From: Chryseobacterium luquanense
GTDB taxonomy: Bacteria; Bacteroidota; Bacteroidia; Flavobacteriales; Weeksellaceae
Reading direction: 5' to 3'
DNA length: 64,000 bases
NCBI RefSeq assembly: GCF_026460945.1
Contig: NZ_JAOVZV010000022.1
Span: 62,001 to 126,000 of the forward strand
The notes under the pieces are model-generated. The model saw only the letters and a program-made list of their open reading frames with translations, was not told the origin of the DNA and ran no database searches. Of the stretch, positions 54,559-63,623 are shown piece by piece (position 1 is the stretch's first letter; every line of letters begins with the position of its first letter). The translations under genes were made by a program, and so were the position numbers.

Positions 54559-55620
54559 CTAATTTGAAACATAAACGTTACTCTTGTCAATTGCCAATAA
54601 ATTTTCGTCTTGAGTATACCATGTTACAAATTTTTGGTATTCTGCTTCATTTTTCTGCATCCATTCTGTGAAAGCACTTTCATCTCCCATTTGGAATATG
54701 TAATGATTATAGGCATCAAAAACTTTGTTGTCATCCATTTTTTTGAAGTAATCAAATAAAACAATTTGATATTCTTTTTTCATTATCTCTAAATACATCT
54801 TTAAAAATCCACTTCTAATTTTTGCAAAAGAATTGAGCGAAAACTCTTTTTGACCTGTCGTTGAAAGTAATAAATTAGCTTCAAACATTGAGCACAGTGG
54901 AAGCTTATTTTTATCTAATTTACTCACATCAATTAAAATATTTTTGCAAATTGAGATACTTAAATTGTTATCATCTTTAAAAATAATTGCTTCTTTGTAA
55001 CCATCATAAAGTAATTTACTCATCTCCTTGGTACGTTTGGTAGTTCTTTCAAGATTGACGAAAATTTCACCAAAAATAAAACCGGATAATTTGTTGTCCG
55101 AACGTAAATAAAGCTTTGCGGCTCTGTAATAATTTGAAGAATAAGAAGGATCTATTAATATGCCTGTTTCGTAGCTGTTAATAGCTTCATTATATTTTTC
55201 TTCAAGTTCGTAAACAACTCCTTTTTCAAGATAGAGTTTGCCAGAGTTAGGGAATTTTTTTAATCCTTCGTTGTAAGTTGCAATTGCAAGTTCGGGTTTA
55301 CCTTGATAGTCAAAATTATTTCCTAAGAGTTGATAATAATCTGCTTTCACATCACTGTAATTTTTGATTTTTTTCAACTCGGATACGGCTTTGTCATACT
55401 CTTTATTATAAGTATAAGCTAATGCTATTTCGTAAGGATAAGTATAATCTTGAGGATCAATTTTTTCGCATTCTCTTAAAATCGTGATGGCTTCATTGTA
55501 TTTTTCTGCATCGATCAATTTTACAGCATTATATACTTTTTCACATTTAAAGGTTTTCTTTTGTGCATGAAAATTGAGAGATAACAAAAGAAATAATAAG
55601 ACTGAATAATAGTTTTTCAT
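54559..55620 (-). CDS. Secreted TPR-repeat protein
   Basis: The 353-aa protein has a signal peptide (MKNYYSVLLFLLLSLNFHAQ) and at least four TPR units between residues 30 and 190 (KYNEAITILRECEKIDP, EYDKAVSELKKIKNY, KPELAIATYNEGLKKFP, KYNEAINSYETGILIDP). TPRs mediate protein-protein contacts in the periplasm. The C-terminal 150 residues are unassigned. Single gene, terminator-bounded. Confidence 0.8.
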   Translation of the reverse strand: MKNYYSVLLFLLLSLNFHAQKKTFKCEKVYNAVKLIDAEKYNEAITILRECEKIDPQDYTYPYEIALAYTYNKEYDKAVSELKKIKNYSDVKADYYQLLGNNFDYQGKPELAIATYNEGLKKFPNSGKLYLEKGVVYELEEKYNEAINSYETGILIDPSYSSNYYRAAKLYLRSDNKLSGFIFGEIFVNLERTTKRTKEMSKLLYDGYKEAIIFKDDNNLSISICKNILIDVSKLDKNKLPLCSMFEANLLLSTTGQKEFSLNSFAKIRSGFLKMYLEIMKKEYQIVLFDYFKKMDDNKVFDAYNHYIFQMGDESAFTEWMQKNEAEYQKFVTWYTQDENLLAIDKSNVYVSN

Positions 55621-55662
55621 GGTTTGATTTTACTGTAAATATCAATAAATTAATCCATAAAA

Positions 55663-55684
55663 AAAACACATCGGAATGTGTTTT
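55663..55684 (-). terminator. Terminator of the 55705 lipoprotein gene
   Basis: aaaacaca (55663-55670) pairs with tgtgtttt (55677-55684), and on the minus strand a T tract follows. It is 20 bp beyond the stop of the leftward lipoprotein gene. Confidence 0.75.
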
Positions 55685-55704
55685 ATGATTTGATGTAGTG
55701 TTAA

Positions 55705-56403
55705 TTATTTTTTCTTTGTTAAAGAATCTGGTTGGGGTTCCTCACCTACAATCGACATCTTATTTTCAAAAGGTTTAGCTTCTAAAACCGTAATGCTGGT
55801 TTGCTCTTTTCCTAAATTGTATTGTACAAACACGGTTTTTTCGGCAGTTCGGATGATGTAAGTGTTTACGTTTTTCCAATTGTTGCAGGAATGCATATAA
55901 CCTAAATTGTAAGCTTCCGGATCTTCTCTTTTAATGCGCTCTTCTTCGCCTTCTCTCAAAGGCTCACCTGTATTTATTTTTACACCACCGACATTTTTAA
56001 TCAGTTCATCAAAGCTTTTTTGAATTTCCAAAGGTGAGAATTTTTTATCCTTAAATTCTTCAGAAATTCTGATTTCTGCTTTAAAAGTTTTTCCTTCCAT
56101 TGAAGTGTAAGAACCATGGTCGTAGAAATATTCTTTATCAAAATCTTTGGTTTGTCCGTCTCCATGATAAGAATTTGGGTCTGTGAAAGTATATCCTTCA
56201 GGAAGCTGAAAATAAGGAAATGTTCCGTGAAATTTATCGGTTACAGGAATTTTGCTGATATTATAACCGGTGTCTGAAATGACTTCTGATGTATTTTGAT
56301 TTTGAGTATTTTCTGATTGAGACTCAACTTGATCCTTATCTTTTTTGCTGCACGACCATAAAGTAAATGCTGATAAAGCACTTATTAAAACGATATTCTT
56401 CAT
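55705..56403 (-). CDS. Hypothetical lipoprotein
   Basis: The 232-aa protein has a lipobox (SAFTLWSC, Cys18), then a Gln/Asn/Ser-rich linker and a globular region (SKIPVTDKFHGTFPYFQLPEGY, LGYMHSCNNWKNVNTYIIRT). It resembles the OmpA-associated N-terminal domain of some Chryseobacterium lipoproteins, but no function is known. Acidic tail with charged residues. Confidence 0.6.
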   Translation of the reverse strand: MKNIVLISALSAFTLWSCSKKDKDQVESQSENTQNQNTSEVISDTGYNISKIPVTDKFHGTFPYFQLPEGYTFTDPNSYHGDGQTKDFDKEYFYDHGSYTSMEGKTFKAEIRISEEFKDKKFSPLEIQKSFDELIKNVGGVKINTGEPLREGEEERIKREDPEAYNLGYMHSCNNWKNVNTYIIRTAEKTVFVQYNLGKEQTSITVLEAKPFENKMSIVGEEPQPDSLTKKK

Positions 56404-56524
56404 ATTTCCATAGATTGAGAGGTGTAATTCTGCTTTTCTGTGGTAGCAAAATTGATGCTAAAGAGCGGAAGAATATTTTAAAATTATGTTAAATTGATAG
56501 TCGTATCAAAGAGAACTTATAAAC

Positions 56525-56930
56525 TCTTCATTCAGAGTTTTGTTTTTTTTAAGTAATTTTCCGTCAAAATATCTATATTTTTAATCATTTTAATAATGCT
56601 TTTAAGATCAGGCTTGTCAGATATTTCGGCAATTTTAGCCATTACAGAACTGTCGCAACATGATTTTTTATTTTTCTTTAAATTTTCAATTAAAAAACTT
56701 AAGACTTTGGAATCATTTTTTTAAACCATAACTCAAAGAATAGGTGTGATTGATTTATCTATCTCTTTATCTCTTTATCCAAGAATGCAATAATATTTGT
56801 TCCTTGCTCATAAATTGCAGGAAGAGGGCAAGAATATTCGGGAGAAAAAAATACACGTCTAAAGTTTTACTTTTAATATTTTCCTGTAAAGCTTCTTTAA
56901 TCTCCAAAACAGCAGCATGGTTAAAATAAA
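56525..56930 (-). pseudogene. Degraded gene in the 56404-56941 gap
   Basis: Reading the minus strand across at least two frames gives a protein-like string: NHAAVLEIKEALQENIKSK then LDVYFFSPEYSCPLPAIYEQG, IIAFLDKEIK, and after a shift near the T7 at 56716-56722 DSKVLSFLIENLKKNKKSCC followed by SVMAKIAEISDKPDLKS, ending at TGA near 56525. The stops between them show it is broken. It resembles a small secreted Cys-containing protein; family not identified. Confidence 0.45.
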
Positions 56931-56941
56931 TCAATTTACTT

Positions 56942-58657
56942 TTAAAGTTCTTTTAACACTCTTTCAAATTCTAAATCACGCTCCTCCAAAATATCTTTAT
57001 CGCTATATTTTATCAGTTCATTCATTCTAATTCCTATTTGTTGAGTTTGAGAATTGTCCGGGTAAAAAATTCCGTTTCCGGTGAACTCTAAAAGATAATT
57101 TCCGGGAAGTTTTACTTTTACAAGATCTCCGTCTGCTCCAGAAGTTTGTTGACCGATGGTTAAAGACTGCGGGAAAATTTTCTGCAAACTCATAGAATAC
57201 CACTCACTTGCACTCCGGGTTTCGGGGTTTACCATAATAAAAACTTTTCCTGAATAAGAATGCGTTTGTTTATCCTTAATCTCTGGAAAATAATGTTTTG
57301 GATCTTCCAAATAATAGAATGTACCAATATTTTTTAAATTAGGAGCATAATATTTGTAAAAATAATTTTCGACAGGTGAGAAGTATTTATAAACAAAATG
57401 ATTCACAAAACCGCCCCAATCGGGATATCCTCTCATATCAAAAACGATGGCTTTTTTCTTCGAAGCATCGGTTAAAATACTGTCCATTTTTGAATCTATT
57501 TTATCATCATCTGTAGTGTTGATGAAATCGTATGTGTCGTCAATTTTAAAATAAGAAATGTCTTTGTGACTGATTTTTTTACGCTGTGCTTTAAGAATTT
57601 TATCCTTAAGATAATTTTCAAGAACTACATATTTTTCTTTATTGGTAATATCAATAAAATCGACAGATTTAGTATAACTTTTATTGTCTCTTACAGACTT
57701 TATATTTAGGTTTTTTGTTGGAAGATTATCAGTCCAGATCAGATTGTTTTCGTATTTTGAAAGGGTGTGTTTCAGTTTTTCTTTATTGGAAACAGAAAGT
57801 AGTTTTCCTTTTTCATTGAGCATTTGTGAAATACTTTTTCCACCAATGGAAATGATTTTATCTCCGATGTTAATCTCAGCTTTTGCACAAACTTCGGGAA
57901 AAATAAGTTTGGTAATTAATAAATAATTGTCTACAATCTCAAAATCAAAAGGTGCAAAATAAGAGGCATTAAAAATATCTTTTTTATAATTCAGTTGACG
58001 GTAAAAAGATAAAGCATGACTGTCTTCCATTTTGGCAACGAGTTTTGTCATGATGAGTTCAAAGTCTTTTCTGTTAGTAGCTTTCTGGTTTTCATCCAAC
58101 ATTGTTTTAAAGAAAGCATCAAAATCTTTATTCATCAAATACTTATGAGGGAAAAGATAATCTACAACTCCTTGAATTTTCGCTAAAGCCAGAAAACGGT
58201 ATTCAAGCGGAAGGTTCTCTGTTTTGGGAAATGAATATTCTTTTTCATCGCTTACCGATTTTCCTTTGCCTAAAAGCTCAAAATTGTAACGATTCTTGTA
58301 AATTGTATTGAGCAAAGTCTTATTTTCAGAACTTACTTTTCCATTTTTCTGAAACCAGGCGAAGTTTTGATTTTTTGTTAAGACATCTTTTGATGTTTCT
58401 TTTGGAGCTGTAGTCGCTAGATTTTTATTTAAATGTTGAGATAACTTTCCGATAACAGAATTGAAATCGTCTTTTGAACTGATATTTTTAACAGTATTTA
58501 AAAACAAACTGTCTGCATCAACTTTTCCGCTTGCGACATCAGGATGATAATATTTAATGAAATTCCATGTTTTAATGAAATCATAGTATGGGTTTTTCTG
58601 GGCAAAAACAGAATTTTGAAATAGTAAAAAGATAATTATAATTGATATTTTTTTCAT
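56942..58657 (-). CDS. S41-family C-terminal-processing-type peptidase
   Basis: The 571-aa protein has a signal peptide (MKKISIIIIFLLFQNSVFAQ), a PDZ-like region (NIGDKIISIGGKSISQM near 270) and the S41 catalytic core: VFDMRGYPDWGGFV near 402 and MVNPETRSASEWYSM near 478, where the Ser is the nucleophile, followed by GQQTSGADGDLVKVKLPG. It hydrolyses peptides outside the cytoplasm. Length and layout fit Bacteroidota S41 peptidases. It is alone on its strand apart from the weakly linked 58675 gene. Confidence 0.88.
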   Translation of the reverse strand: MKKISIIIIFLLFQNSVFAQKNPYYDFIKTWNFIKYYHPDVASGKVDADSLFLNTVKNISSKDDFNSVIGKLSQHLNKNLATTAPKETSKDVLTKNQNFAWFQKNGKVSSENKTLLNTIYKNRYNFELLGKGKSVSDEKEYSFPKTENLPLEYRFLALAKIQGVVDYLFPHKYLMNKDFDAFFKTMLDENQKATNRKDFELIMTKLVAKMEDSHALSFYRQLNYKKDIFNASYFAPFDFEIVDNYLLITKLIFPEVCAKAEINIGDKIISIGGKSISQMLNEKGKLLSVSNKEKLKHTLSKYENNLIWTDNLPTKNLNIKSVRDNKSYTKSVDFIDITNKEKYVVLENYLKDKILKAQRKKISHKDISYFKIDDTYDFINTTDDDKIDSKMDSILTDASKKKAIVFDMRGYPDWGGFVNHFVYKYFSPVENYFYKYYAPNLKNIGTFYYLEDPKHYFPEIKDKQTHSYSGKVFIMVNPETRSASEWYSMSLQKIFPQSLTIGQQTSGADGDLVKVKLPGNYLLEFTGNGIFYPDNSQTQQIGIRMNELIKYSDKDILEERDLEFERVLKEL

Positions 58658-58674
58658 GATGGTAAGTAGTTGTT

Positions 58675-59466
58675 TTAGTAATTTTCATTAATAATAAATT
58701 CCTGATCTTTCATCAGTTCCATAAAAGGTCCATTCTTTGGATAATGAGCATAACCACCAAGATGACCAATTTTAGCAGAATATTTTTCAAGGAGATGCTG
58801 TACTTTATCGCCAAATAAATTAATGTTTACGTTTTGAATTTTATCTTTTGTCTGTCGGCCATTAGTGAAGAAAAGCATAAGGTTGATTTTACCTTCAAAT
58901 TCAGAATCATTATAATAAAATACCGAAATATGTTCTTCAATACAGATTTGAGTAAGAGCTTTGATGAAAGCTTTTTTATGGTTTAAAGGTAAGTGGCAAT
59001 CAATTCTAAAAGCAGCATTTTCTGCGTTGTGTTTCTTGAAATTTGAACTAACCAAGCTTATAAAAAGATGTTTGTTTCTCTCGAAAACCATCTCAAAACC
59101 ATTGTTGAAATCATAGCTTTGTATTGCATTGAAAGGCTTATCATTATTTATTGAGATTGCATTTTGTTCTTTTAAAATTTGCTCGATTTCTTCAGCAAAC
59201 TGGAAATGATAATCATACAAATTGTAGTCACCAATGTTGATCAGAAGATCACTTCCGTCGGTTTTGATACTTAAATATGCTTTCGGATACTGATGTTTCA
59301 GTGTTTTTATTTCGGCTAAAAACTGTTCCAAATCTTTAACAAAAACTCTGGCTTGAATTTCTGCTGCATCGTTTGCATGACCTCCCAATCCTCCTGCAAA
59401 TTTGAAAAAACTGTAATCATAGAGGTCTTCAGGGAATTTATAAAACCAATATACTCCTAAAATCAT
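58675..59466 (-). CDS. Hypothetical protein
   Basis: I do not recognise this 263-aa protein. It has no signal peptide; notable segments are KFAGGLGGHANDAAEIQ, a central alpha/beta region and IGHLGGYAHYPKNGPFM at the end. It overlaps the following membrane-protein gene by 4 bp and is 17 bp from the S41 peptidase gene, so an operon is likely. Confidence 0.6.
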   Translation of the reverse strand: MILGVYWFYKFPEDLYDYSFFKFAGGLGGHANDAAEIQARVFVKDLEQFLAEIKTLKHQYPKAYLSIKTDGSDLLINIGDYNLYDYHFQFAEEIEQILKEQNAISINNDKPFNAIQSYDFNNGFEMVFERNKHLFISLVSSNFKKHNAENAAFRIDCHLPLNHKKAFIKALTQICIEEHISVFYYNDSEFEGKINLMLFFTNGRQTKDKIQNVNINLFGDKVQHLLEKYSAKIGHLGGYAHYPKNGPFMELMKDQEFIINENY

Positions 59467-59786
59467 AATTTGCTTAATGTTTTTGAATGGGAAACTTTCG
59501 TTGTGTAAAGTACAATTTGAATTAAAACCAAAACGACAATGACTGCGATTCTTATCGTTGCATTGTTTGAAAAACGCTGTCTGATAACTTCAATATAATT
59601 AATCCTCTCGATTGCAAACTCTTTAAGGCTATTGATTTCTGAGAAGCTGTTTACTTTCTCAACTTGCGAATTAATTTCATACTCGCTCAGAGATGCTGCA
59701 ACATTAATCAAATTAATATTACTCATCAAAAGCCAACCGAATAAAATAATTGAAATGAATAAAAGACAAGGTCTGAAAAACTTCAT
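59463..59786 (-). CDS. Small membrane protein
   Basis: I chose MKFFRPCLLF at 59786 rather than the start at 59846. The protein of 107 aa has two membrane segments, LLFISIILFGWLLMS and IRIAVIVVLVLIQIVLY, flanking an extracytoplasmic loop. Function unknown. It is coupled to the 58675 gene. Confidence 0.55.
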   Translation of the reverse strand: MKFFRPCLLFISIILFGWLLMSNINLINVAASLSEYEINSQVEKVNSFSEINSLKEFAIERINYIEVIRQRFSNNATIRIAVIVVLVLIQIVLYTTKVSHSKTLSKL

Positions 59787-59912
59787 GACAGAATTGGTTT
59801 TATGTGAATATGGTAGTTCCAAATTTAAAGAAATCAGTTTTAACAATGAAATAAACTTTCAACAATCATAAATGTATTGACTTTTAGACTTCAATATCCT
59901 TCACTGATGTGG

Positions 59913-59953
59913 TTATCTCGCCCGAAGTAAACAGATTACAACGAGCGAGATAA
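59913..59953. repeat. Hairpin repeat upstream of the PafA-like gene
   Basis: ttatctcgc (59913-59921) and gcgagataa (59945-59953) form a perfect 9-bp stem; a second small hairpin cttgtg/cacgag follows. It resembles a dispersed intergenic palindrome more than a terminator, since no T tract follows. Confidence 0.4.
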
Positions 59954-60080
59954 GTTTCTTGTGCTTCACGAGAAGTGACGACTATTTTACGTAACTATTG
60001 ATTTGTTATTTAATTAATCAAAATTTCACACACCAAAACTTTCAAAACCCTTAAATTTGTGGTCACTAAAAAGTTATTCA

Positions 60081-61727
60081 ATGCTTAGGAAAATTTCAAT
60101 TGCAGCAGTGGCAATGCTGTCTGTAATTACCATCAATGCTCAAAAAAATAAAAATTCACAGGTCGAAAGACCAAAATTGGTTGTAGGTTTGGTCATTGAT
60201 CAGATGAGGTGGGATTATTTGTACCGTTATTACAGCAAGTACGGAAATGACGGTTTCAAAAGACTTTTAAACAAAGGGTATTCTCTTAATAATGTGCATA
60301 TTCCTTACGTTCCTACGGTTACAGCTTTGGGGCATACTTCAATCTATACAGGTTCGGTTCCTGCGATTCATGGGATTGCCGGAAATGACTGGACAGATAA
60401 AGAAACGGGTAAAAATGTATACTGTACAACTGACGAAAGTGTAAAACCGGTAGGGACAACCAATGTGAAAGTAGGAAGTCATTCTCCCAAAAATCTTTGG
60501 TCTACAACGGTTACAGACGAGTTGAGATTAGCAACCAATTTCCAGGGAAAAGTAGTAGGAGTTTCTTTAAAAGACAGAGCTTCGATTCTTCCTGCAGGTC
60601 ACACGCCAAACGGTGCTTATTGGTTTGATGATTCTTCGGGAGATTTCATCACCAGTACTTGGTATATGAACGATTTGCCACAATGGGTAAAGAATTTTAA
60701 TTCACAAAATCTTCCGGATCAGTTGGTCGCAAATGGTTGGAATACTTTATTGCCTATCAATGAGTACATAGAAAGTACGCCCGATAATGTGTCTTGGGAA
60801 GGACTTTTAGGAAGTTCAAAAACACCTACTTTTCCCTATTCAAATCTTGCTGAAGATTATAGAACTAAAAAAGACAACATCCGTTATACACCTTTCGGAA
60901 ATACTTTAACGCTTAAATTGGCTGAAGCCTCTGTGGAAGGTGAAAACTTGGGTGCAGATGATGTTACTGATATTTTAGCGATCAATTTAGCATCAACAGA
61001 TTATGTAGGACATAAGTTTGGTCCGAATTCTATTGAGGTAGAAGATGTTTACTTAAGATTAGATCAGGATTTAGCGAAATTCCTTAAATATTTAGATGAA
61101 AAAGTAGGGAAGAACAAGTACACGGTTTTTGTTTCGGCAGATCATGGTGGAGCTCATTCTGTAGGGTTTTTGCAAGAACACAAAATTACCACTGGTTTTT
61201 ATGGAGAGGGAATGGAAAAAAGCCTGACTGAAAAATTGAAAGCCAAATTTGGAGTTGATAAATTAATTAACGGTGTAGATAATTATCAGATTTATTTCGA
61301 CAGAAAATTAATCGCTGATAACAATCTGGATTTAGAACTAATTAAGAAATTTGCGGTTCAGGAGCTTGAAAATGATCCTTCAGATTTGTACGCAGTTTCT
61401 ACAACGGCAGTTCAGGAAGCAAGTATTCCGGAACCTATTAAACAGAGAATTATTAATGGGATAAACAGGCAGAGAAGTGGCGATATTCAGTTGATTTCTC
61501 ATGATTCTATGCTTCCTCCATATTCAAAAACAGGAACGACGCACAGTGTCTGGAATTCTTACGACGCACACATTCCATTAATTTTTATGGGATGGGGAAT
61601 CAAGCATGGTGAAAGCAACAAACCCTATTTTATGACGGATATTGCGCCGACGGTTTCAGCTTTGTTGCACATTCAGTTTCCAAGCGGAAATGTAGGAAAC
61701 CCAATTACAGAAGTGATTGGTAGATAA
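60081..61727 (+). CDS. PafA-type alkaline phosphatase
   Basis: I chose MLRKISIAAV (60081), which gives a signal peptide ending at about NAQ; the frame start at 60057 is TTG and would bury it. taaatttg at 60052-60059 is a likely -7 element, giving a short leader. The 548-aa protein has LVIDQMRWDYLYRY (metal Asp), the nucleophile Thr in PYVPTVTALGHTS, NDW after it, FGPNSIEVEDVYLRLD and VSADHGGAHSVGF. It belongs to the phosphonate-monoester/phosphatase PafA group, which frees phosphate in the periplasm. A strong terminator follows. Confidence 0.9.
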   Translation: MLRKISIAAVAMLSVITINAQKNKNSQVERPKLVVGLVIDQMRWDYLYRYYSKYGNDGFKRLLNKGYSLNNVHIPYVPTVTALGHTSIYTGSVPAIHGIAGNDWTDKETGKNVYCTTDESVKPVGTTNVKVGSHSPKNLWSTTVTDELRLATNFQGKVVGVSLKDRASILPAGHTPNGAYWFDDSSGDFITSTWYMNDLPQWVKNFNSQNLPDQLVANGWNTLLPINEYIESTPDNVSWEGLLGSSKTPTFPYSNLAEDYRTKKDNIRYTPFGNTLTLKLAEASVEGENLGADDVTDILAINLASTDYVGHKFGPNSIEVEDVYLRLDQDLAKFLKYLDEKVGKNKYTVFVSADHGGAHSVGFLQEHKITTGFYGEGMEKSLTEKLKAKFGVDKLINGVDNYQIYFDRKLIADNNLDLELIKKFAVQELENDPSDLYAVSTTAVQEASIPEPIKQRIINGINRQRSGDIQLISHDSMLPPYSKTGTTHSVWNSYDAHIPLIFMGWGIKHGESNKPYFMTDIAPTVSALLHIQFPSGNVGNPITEVIGR

Positions 61728-61748
61728 GATTAAGTAAACTGATATAAA

Positions 61749-61776
61749 ATCCCCGCAAAATTTATTTTGCGGGGAT
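61749..61776. terminator. Terminator between phosphatase and barstar genes
   Basis: atccccgcaaaa (61749-61760) pairs with ttttgcggggat (61765-61776), followed by tgctttttat. Serves the convergent genes. Confidence 0.88.
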
Positions 61777-61796
61777 TGCTTTTTATAATTTGAAAT

Positions 61797-62102
61797 TTAT
61801 TGCTCATCAATTTCCTCGTCCTCATTTTCATATTGCTCAAGAAAATAAGTGAAAGTGAAATCTTCTACTTCCTCTTCTGCATCTTCTAAGGTAATCAGCA
61901 GATCTTCAAAGAGTTCAAGCTGATCGACGCTTAAATTTACAAATTCGATGTGAAGTGGCATTTCAAGTTCACCTGAAATAACATCAGAAAGTGCATCCAG
62001 ATTATCTCCGAAATGTTCTGGAAGTTTTATCTTTTCTTTTAGTTGAGTATAAAAATCTTCGTAATCTCCGATTTCTGTAAAGTCGATGTATGTTGTGCTC
62101 AT
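61797..62102 (-). CDS. Barstar-family ribonuclease inhibitor
   Basis: The 101-aa acidic protein has the barstar pattern: DFTEIGDYEDFYTQLKEKIK, then LPEHFGDNLDALSDVISG (residues 28-45, with the Asp/Asn helix that plugs the RNase site) and a very acidic C-terminus. It inhibits a barnase-type RNase. A barnase-like gene lies 120 bp upstream on the same strand, so the pair is a toxin-immunity unit. Confidence 0.9.
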   Translation of the reverse strand: MSTTYIDFTEIGDYEDFYTQLKEKIKLPEHFGDNLDALSDVISGELEMPLHIEFVNLSVDQLELFEDLLITLEDAEEEVEDFTFTYFLEQYENEDEEIDEQ

Positions 62103-62145
62103 AGTTTTATTTATTAATGACGTGCAAATGTAGGATTTTTGTTGA

Positions 62146-62173
62146 TGTCATTGCGAGTAACGAAGCAATCTCC
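62146..62173. repeat. REP-like intergenic element
   Basis: tgtcattgcgagtaacgaag followed by caatctc is the well-known flavobacterial intergenic repeat type. It lies between the barstar and barnase genes, and may separate or regulate the two transcripts. Confidence 0.5.
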
Positions 62174-62221
62174 ATAACGATTTCATTAAAACAATAAAGA
62201 TTTTCGCATCCCGCAATAATA

Positions 62222-62704
62222 TTACTTCTTCTCAAAACTCTTATAATGATCTTTCGTTAAATACACTTCACCATTTTTGGTAAAAACAATTCGATCCGAA
62301 TTTCTGTTTCCGCAATGGTAATTGACATCGGCTTCAAAATACTTTTCATCTTTTGGAAGCTTTCCTTCACGGTTTCCAAAGTAATCTCCACCGATAGCTT
62401 TCCCTGGAAGCACTTCACAAAGATTTCCCTGAGAAGGATTCCAACCCTGTTTTTTAGCTTCATTCTTTGTTATATAATAATCGGGAAGCTGATTATTTTG
62501 TTTAATATAACTAATCACAGTGTTTTCATTCGTGAGAGCATCTATTGATTGCTGAACAGATTGATTAATGGATGCTTCTGAAACCTTTTCAGTCTTGGGT
62601 TGCGGTTTTTTCTCAGCAATGAAATTATTATAAATATACATCACCGACATTCCGAAAAGAAGTCCGAGACAGGCAAAGAAAAGCGAACGGATTTTAGGAT
62701 TCAT
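62222..62704 (-). CDS. Barnase-family guanyl-specific ribonuclease
   Basis: The 160-aa protein has an N-terminal membrane anchor or uncleaved signal (SLFFACLGLLFGMSVMYIYN) and a barnase domain from residue 70: LPDYYITKNEAKKQGWNPSQ, then GKAIGGDYFGNREGKLP. The general base Glu is in FEADVNYHC, the Args are in GNRNSDRIVF, and the His is in LTKDHYKSF. So all catalytic groups of barnase (Glu73, Arg83/87, His102) have counterparts. It is secreted or anchored outward and paired with the barstar gene. Confidence 0.9.
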   Translation of the reverse strand: MNPKIRSLFFACLGLLFGMSVMYIYNNFIAEKKPQPKTEKVSEASINQSVQQSIDALTNENTVISYIKQNNQLPDYYITKNEAKKQGWNPSQGNLCEVLPGKAIGGDYFGNREGKLPKDEKYFEADVNYHCGNRNSDRIVFTKNGEVYLTKDHYKSFEKK

Positions 62705-62739
62705 GTTTTTTTATATCAATGGTTAATTTAACTTTGTTA

Positions 62740-62799
62740 GTGAATTGTCAATTTTAAATATACAAATAGAATTGCAAAAATTCACAACTGACAATTCAC
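62740..62799. repeat. 11-bp inverted repeat upstream of the barnase gene
   Basis: gtgaattgtca (62740-62750) and tgacaattcac (62789-62799) are perfect inverted repeats; a third copy-like aattcac follows. The element lies between the barnase start and the nadE stop, so it may end nadE transcription. Confidence 0.5.
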
Positions 62800-62819
62800 T
62801 TGCAAAGCAAAATTCACTT

Positions 62820-63611
62820 TTATGCTCTCCATTCTTCCGAAATGTCGCACACAGGAATCGGATTGATTTTATGCTGTGCAGCTTTATTCATCCTGCTGAA
62901 AATCTTGAACACCTCCAAATCTCTTCCGCTGTAATCTGCTTCAGTTTTTGTTCCCCATTCTTTTTGGATTTTTTCCAGTTCAGGATAAGTAGCTCCAATC
63001 TGCATTTCATCAGTTCTTTCTGCATCCCAAAGTCCGTCTGTAGGAATAGCTTCCTGAATGTTTTTTACTAAATTTAAAGCCTTGGCCAATGCATAGACTT
63101 CAGTTTTATAAAGATCAGCAATAGGAGAGATATCAACACCGCCGTCGCCATATTTTGTATAAAAACCAATTCCGAAATCTTCTACTTTATTTCCGGTTCC
63201 GCAAACCAAAAGACCATTGATTTGTCCGTAATAGTATAAAGTAAGCATTCTCAGACGCGATCTCGTATTGGCAAAAGCCAGTTTTTCGTTTGGAAATTCA
63301 TCATCATGAACGTCAAAAGTTTTGTATAGTTCTTCAAAAGCAGGAGTAAGATTTACAGACATTGCTTCAACATTTGGGAATTTAGATTTTAAATCATCCA
63401 TGTGTTCCCAAGCTCGGTTTACCTGATCTTCTTTCTGGCGAATCGGCATTTCGATCAACAAAGTTTTTAAACCTGTCATTGCTGCCAAAGTAGAAACCAC
63501 CCCGGAATCTACACCGCCCGAAACTCCGATAACATAACCTTTTACTCCTGATTTTTCGGCATAATCTTTCAACCATTCTACGATATAATCAATTACTTTT
63601 TGTGTCTGCAT
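62820..63611 (-). CDS. nadE: NAD synthase (ammonia-dependent)
   Basis: The 263-aa protein has the ATP-binding P-loop GVSGGVDSGVVSTLAAMTG (residues 29-47), the LRMLTLYYYGQINGLLVCGTGNK segment and the KYGDGGVDISPIADLYKTEV loop, diagnostic of NadE. There is no N-terminal glutaminase domain, so it uses free ammonia to make NAD from nicotinic acid adenine dinucleotide. It lies just downstream of a GNAT gene on the same strand. Confidence 0.96.
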   Translation of the reverse strand: MQTQKVIDYIVEWLKDYAEKSGVKGYVIGVSGGVDSGVVSTLAAMTGLKTLLIEMPIRQKEDQVNRAWEHMDDLKSKFPNVEAMSVNLTPAFEELYKTFDVHDDEFPNEKLAFANTRSRLRMLTLYYYGQINGLLVCGTGNKVEDFGIGFYTKYGDGGVDISPIADLYKTEVYALAKALNLVKNIQEAIPTDGLWDAERTDEMQIGATYPELEKIQKEWGTKTEADYSGRDLEVFKIFSRMNKAAQHKINPIPVCDISEEWRA

Positions 63612-63623
63612 TATATATTTTTA

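Noticed and set aside
59463..60080. tRNA or rRNA gene in the hairpin-rich gap
   Set aside because: The 9-bp stem lacks cloverleaf arms and no CCA-like end; no RNA gene of this sort was seen anywhere in the window.
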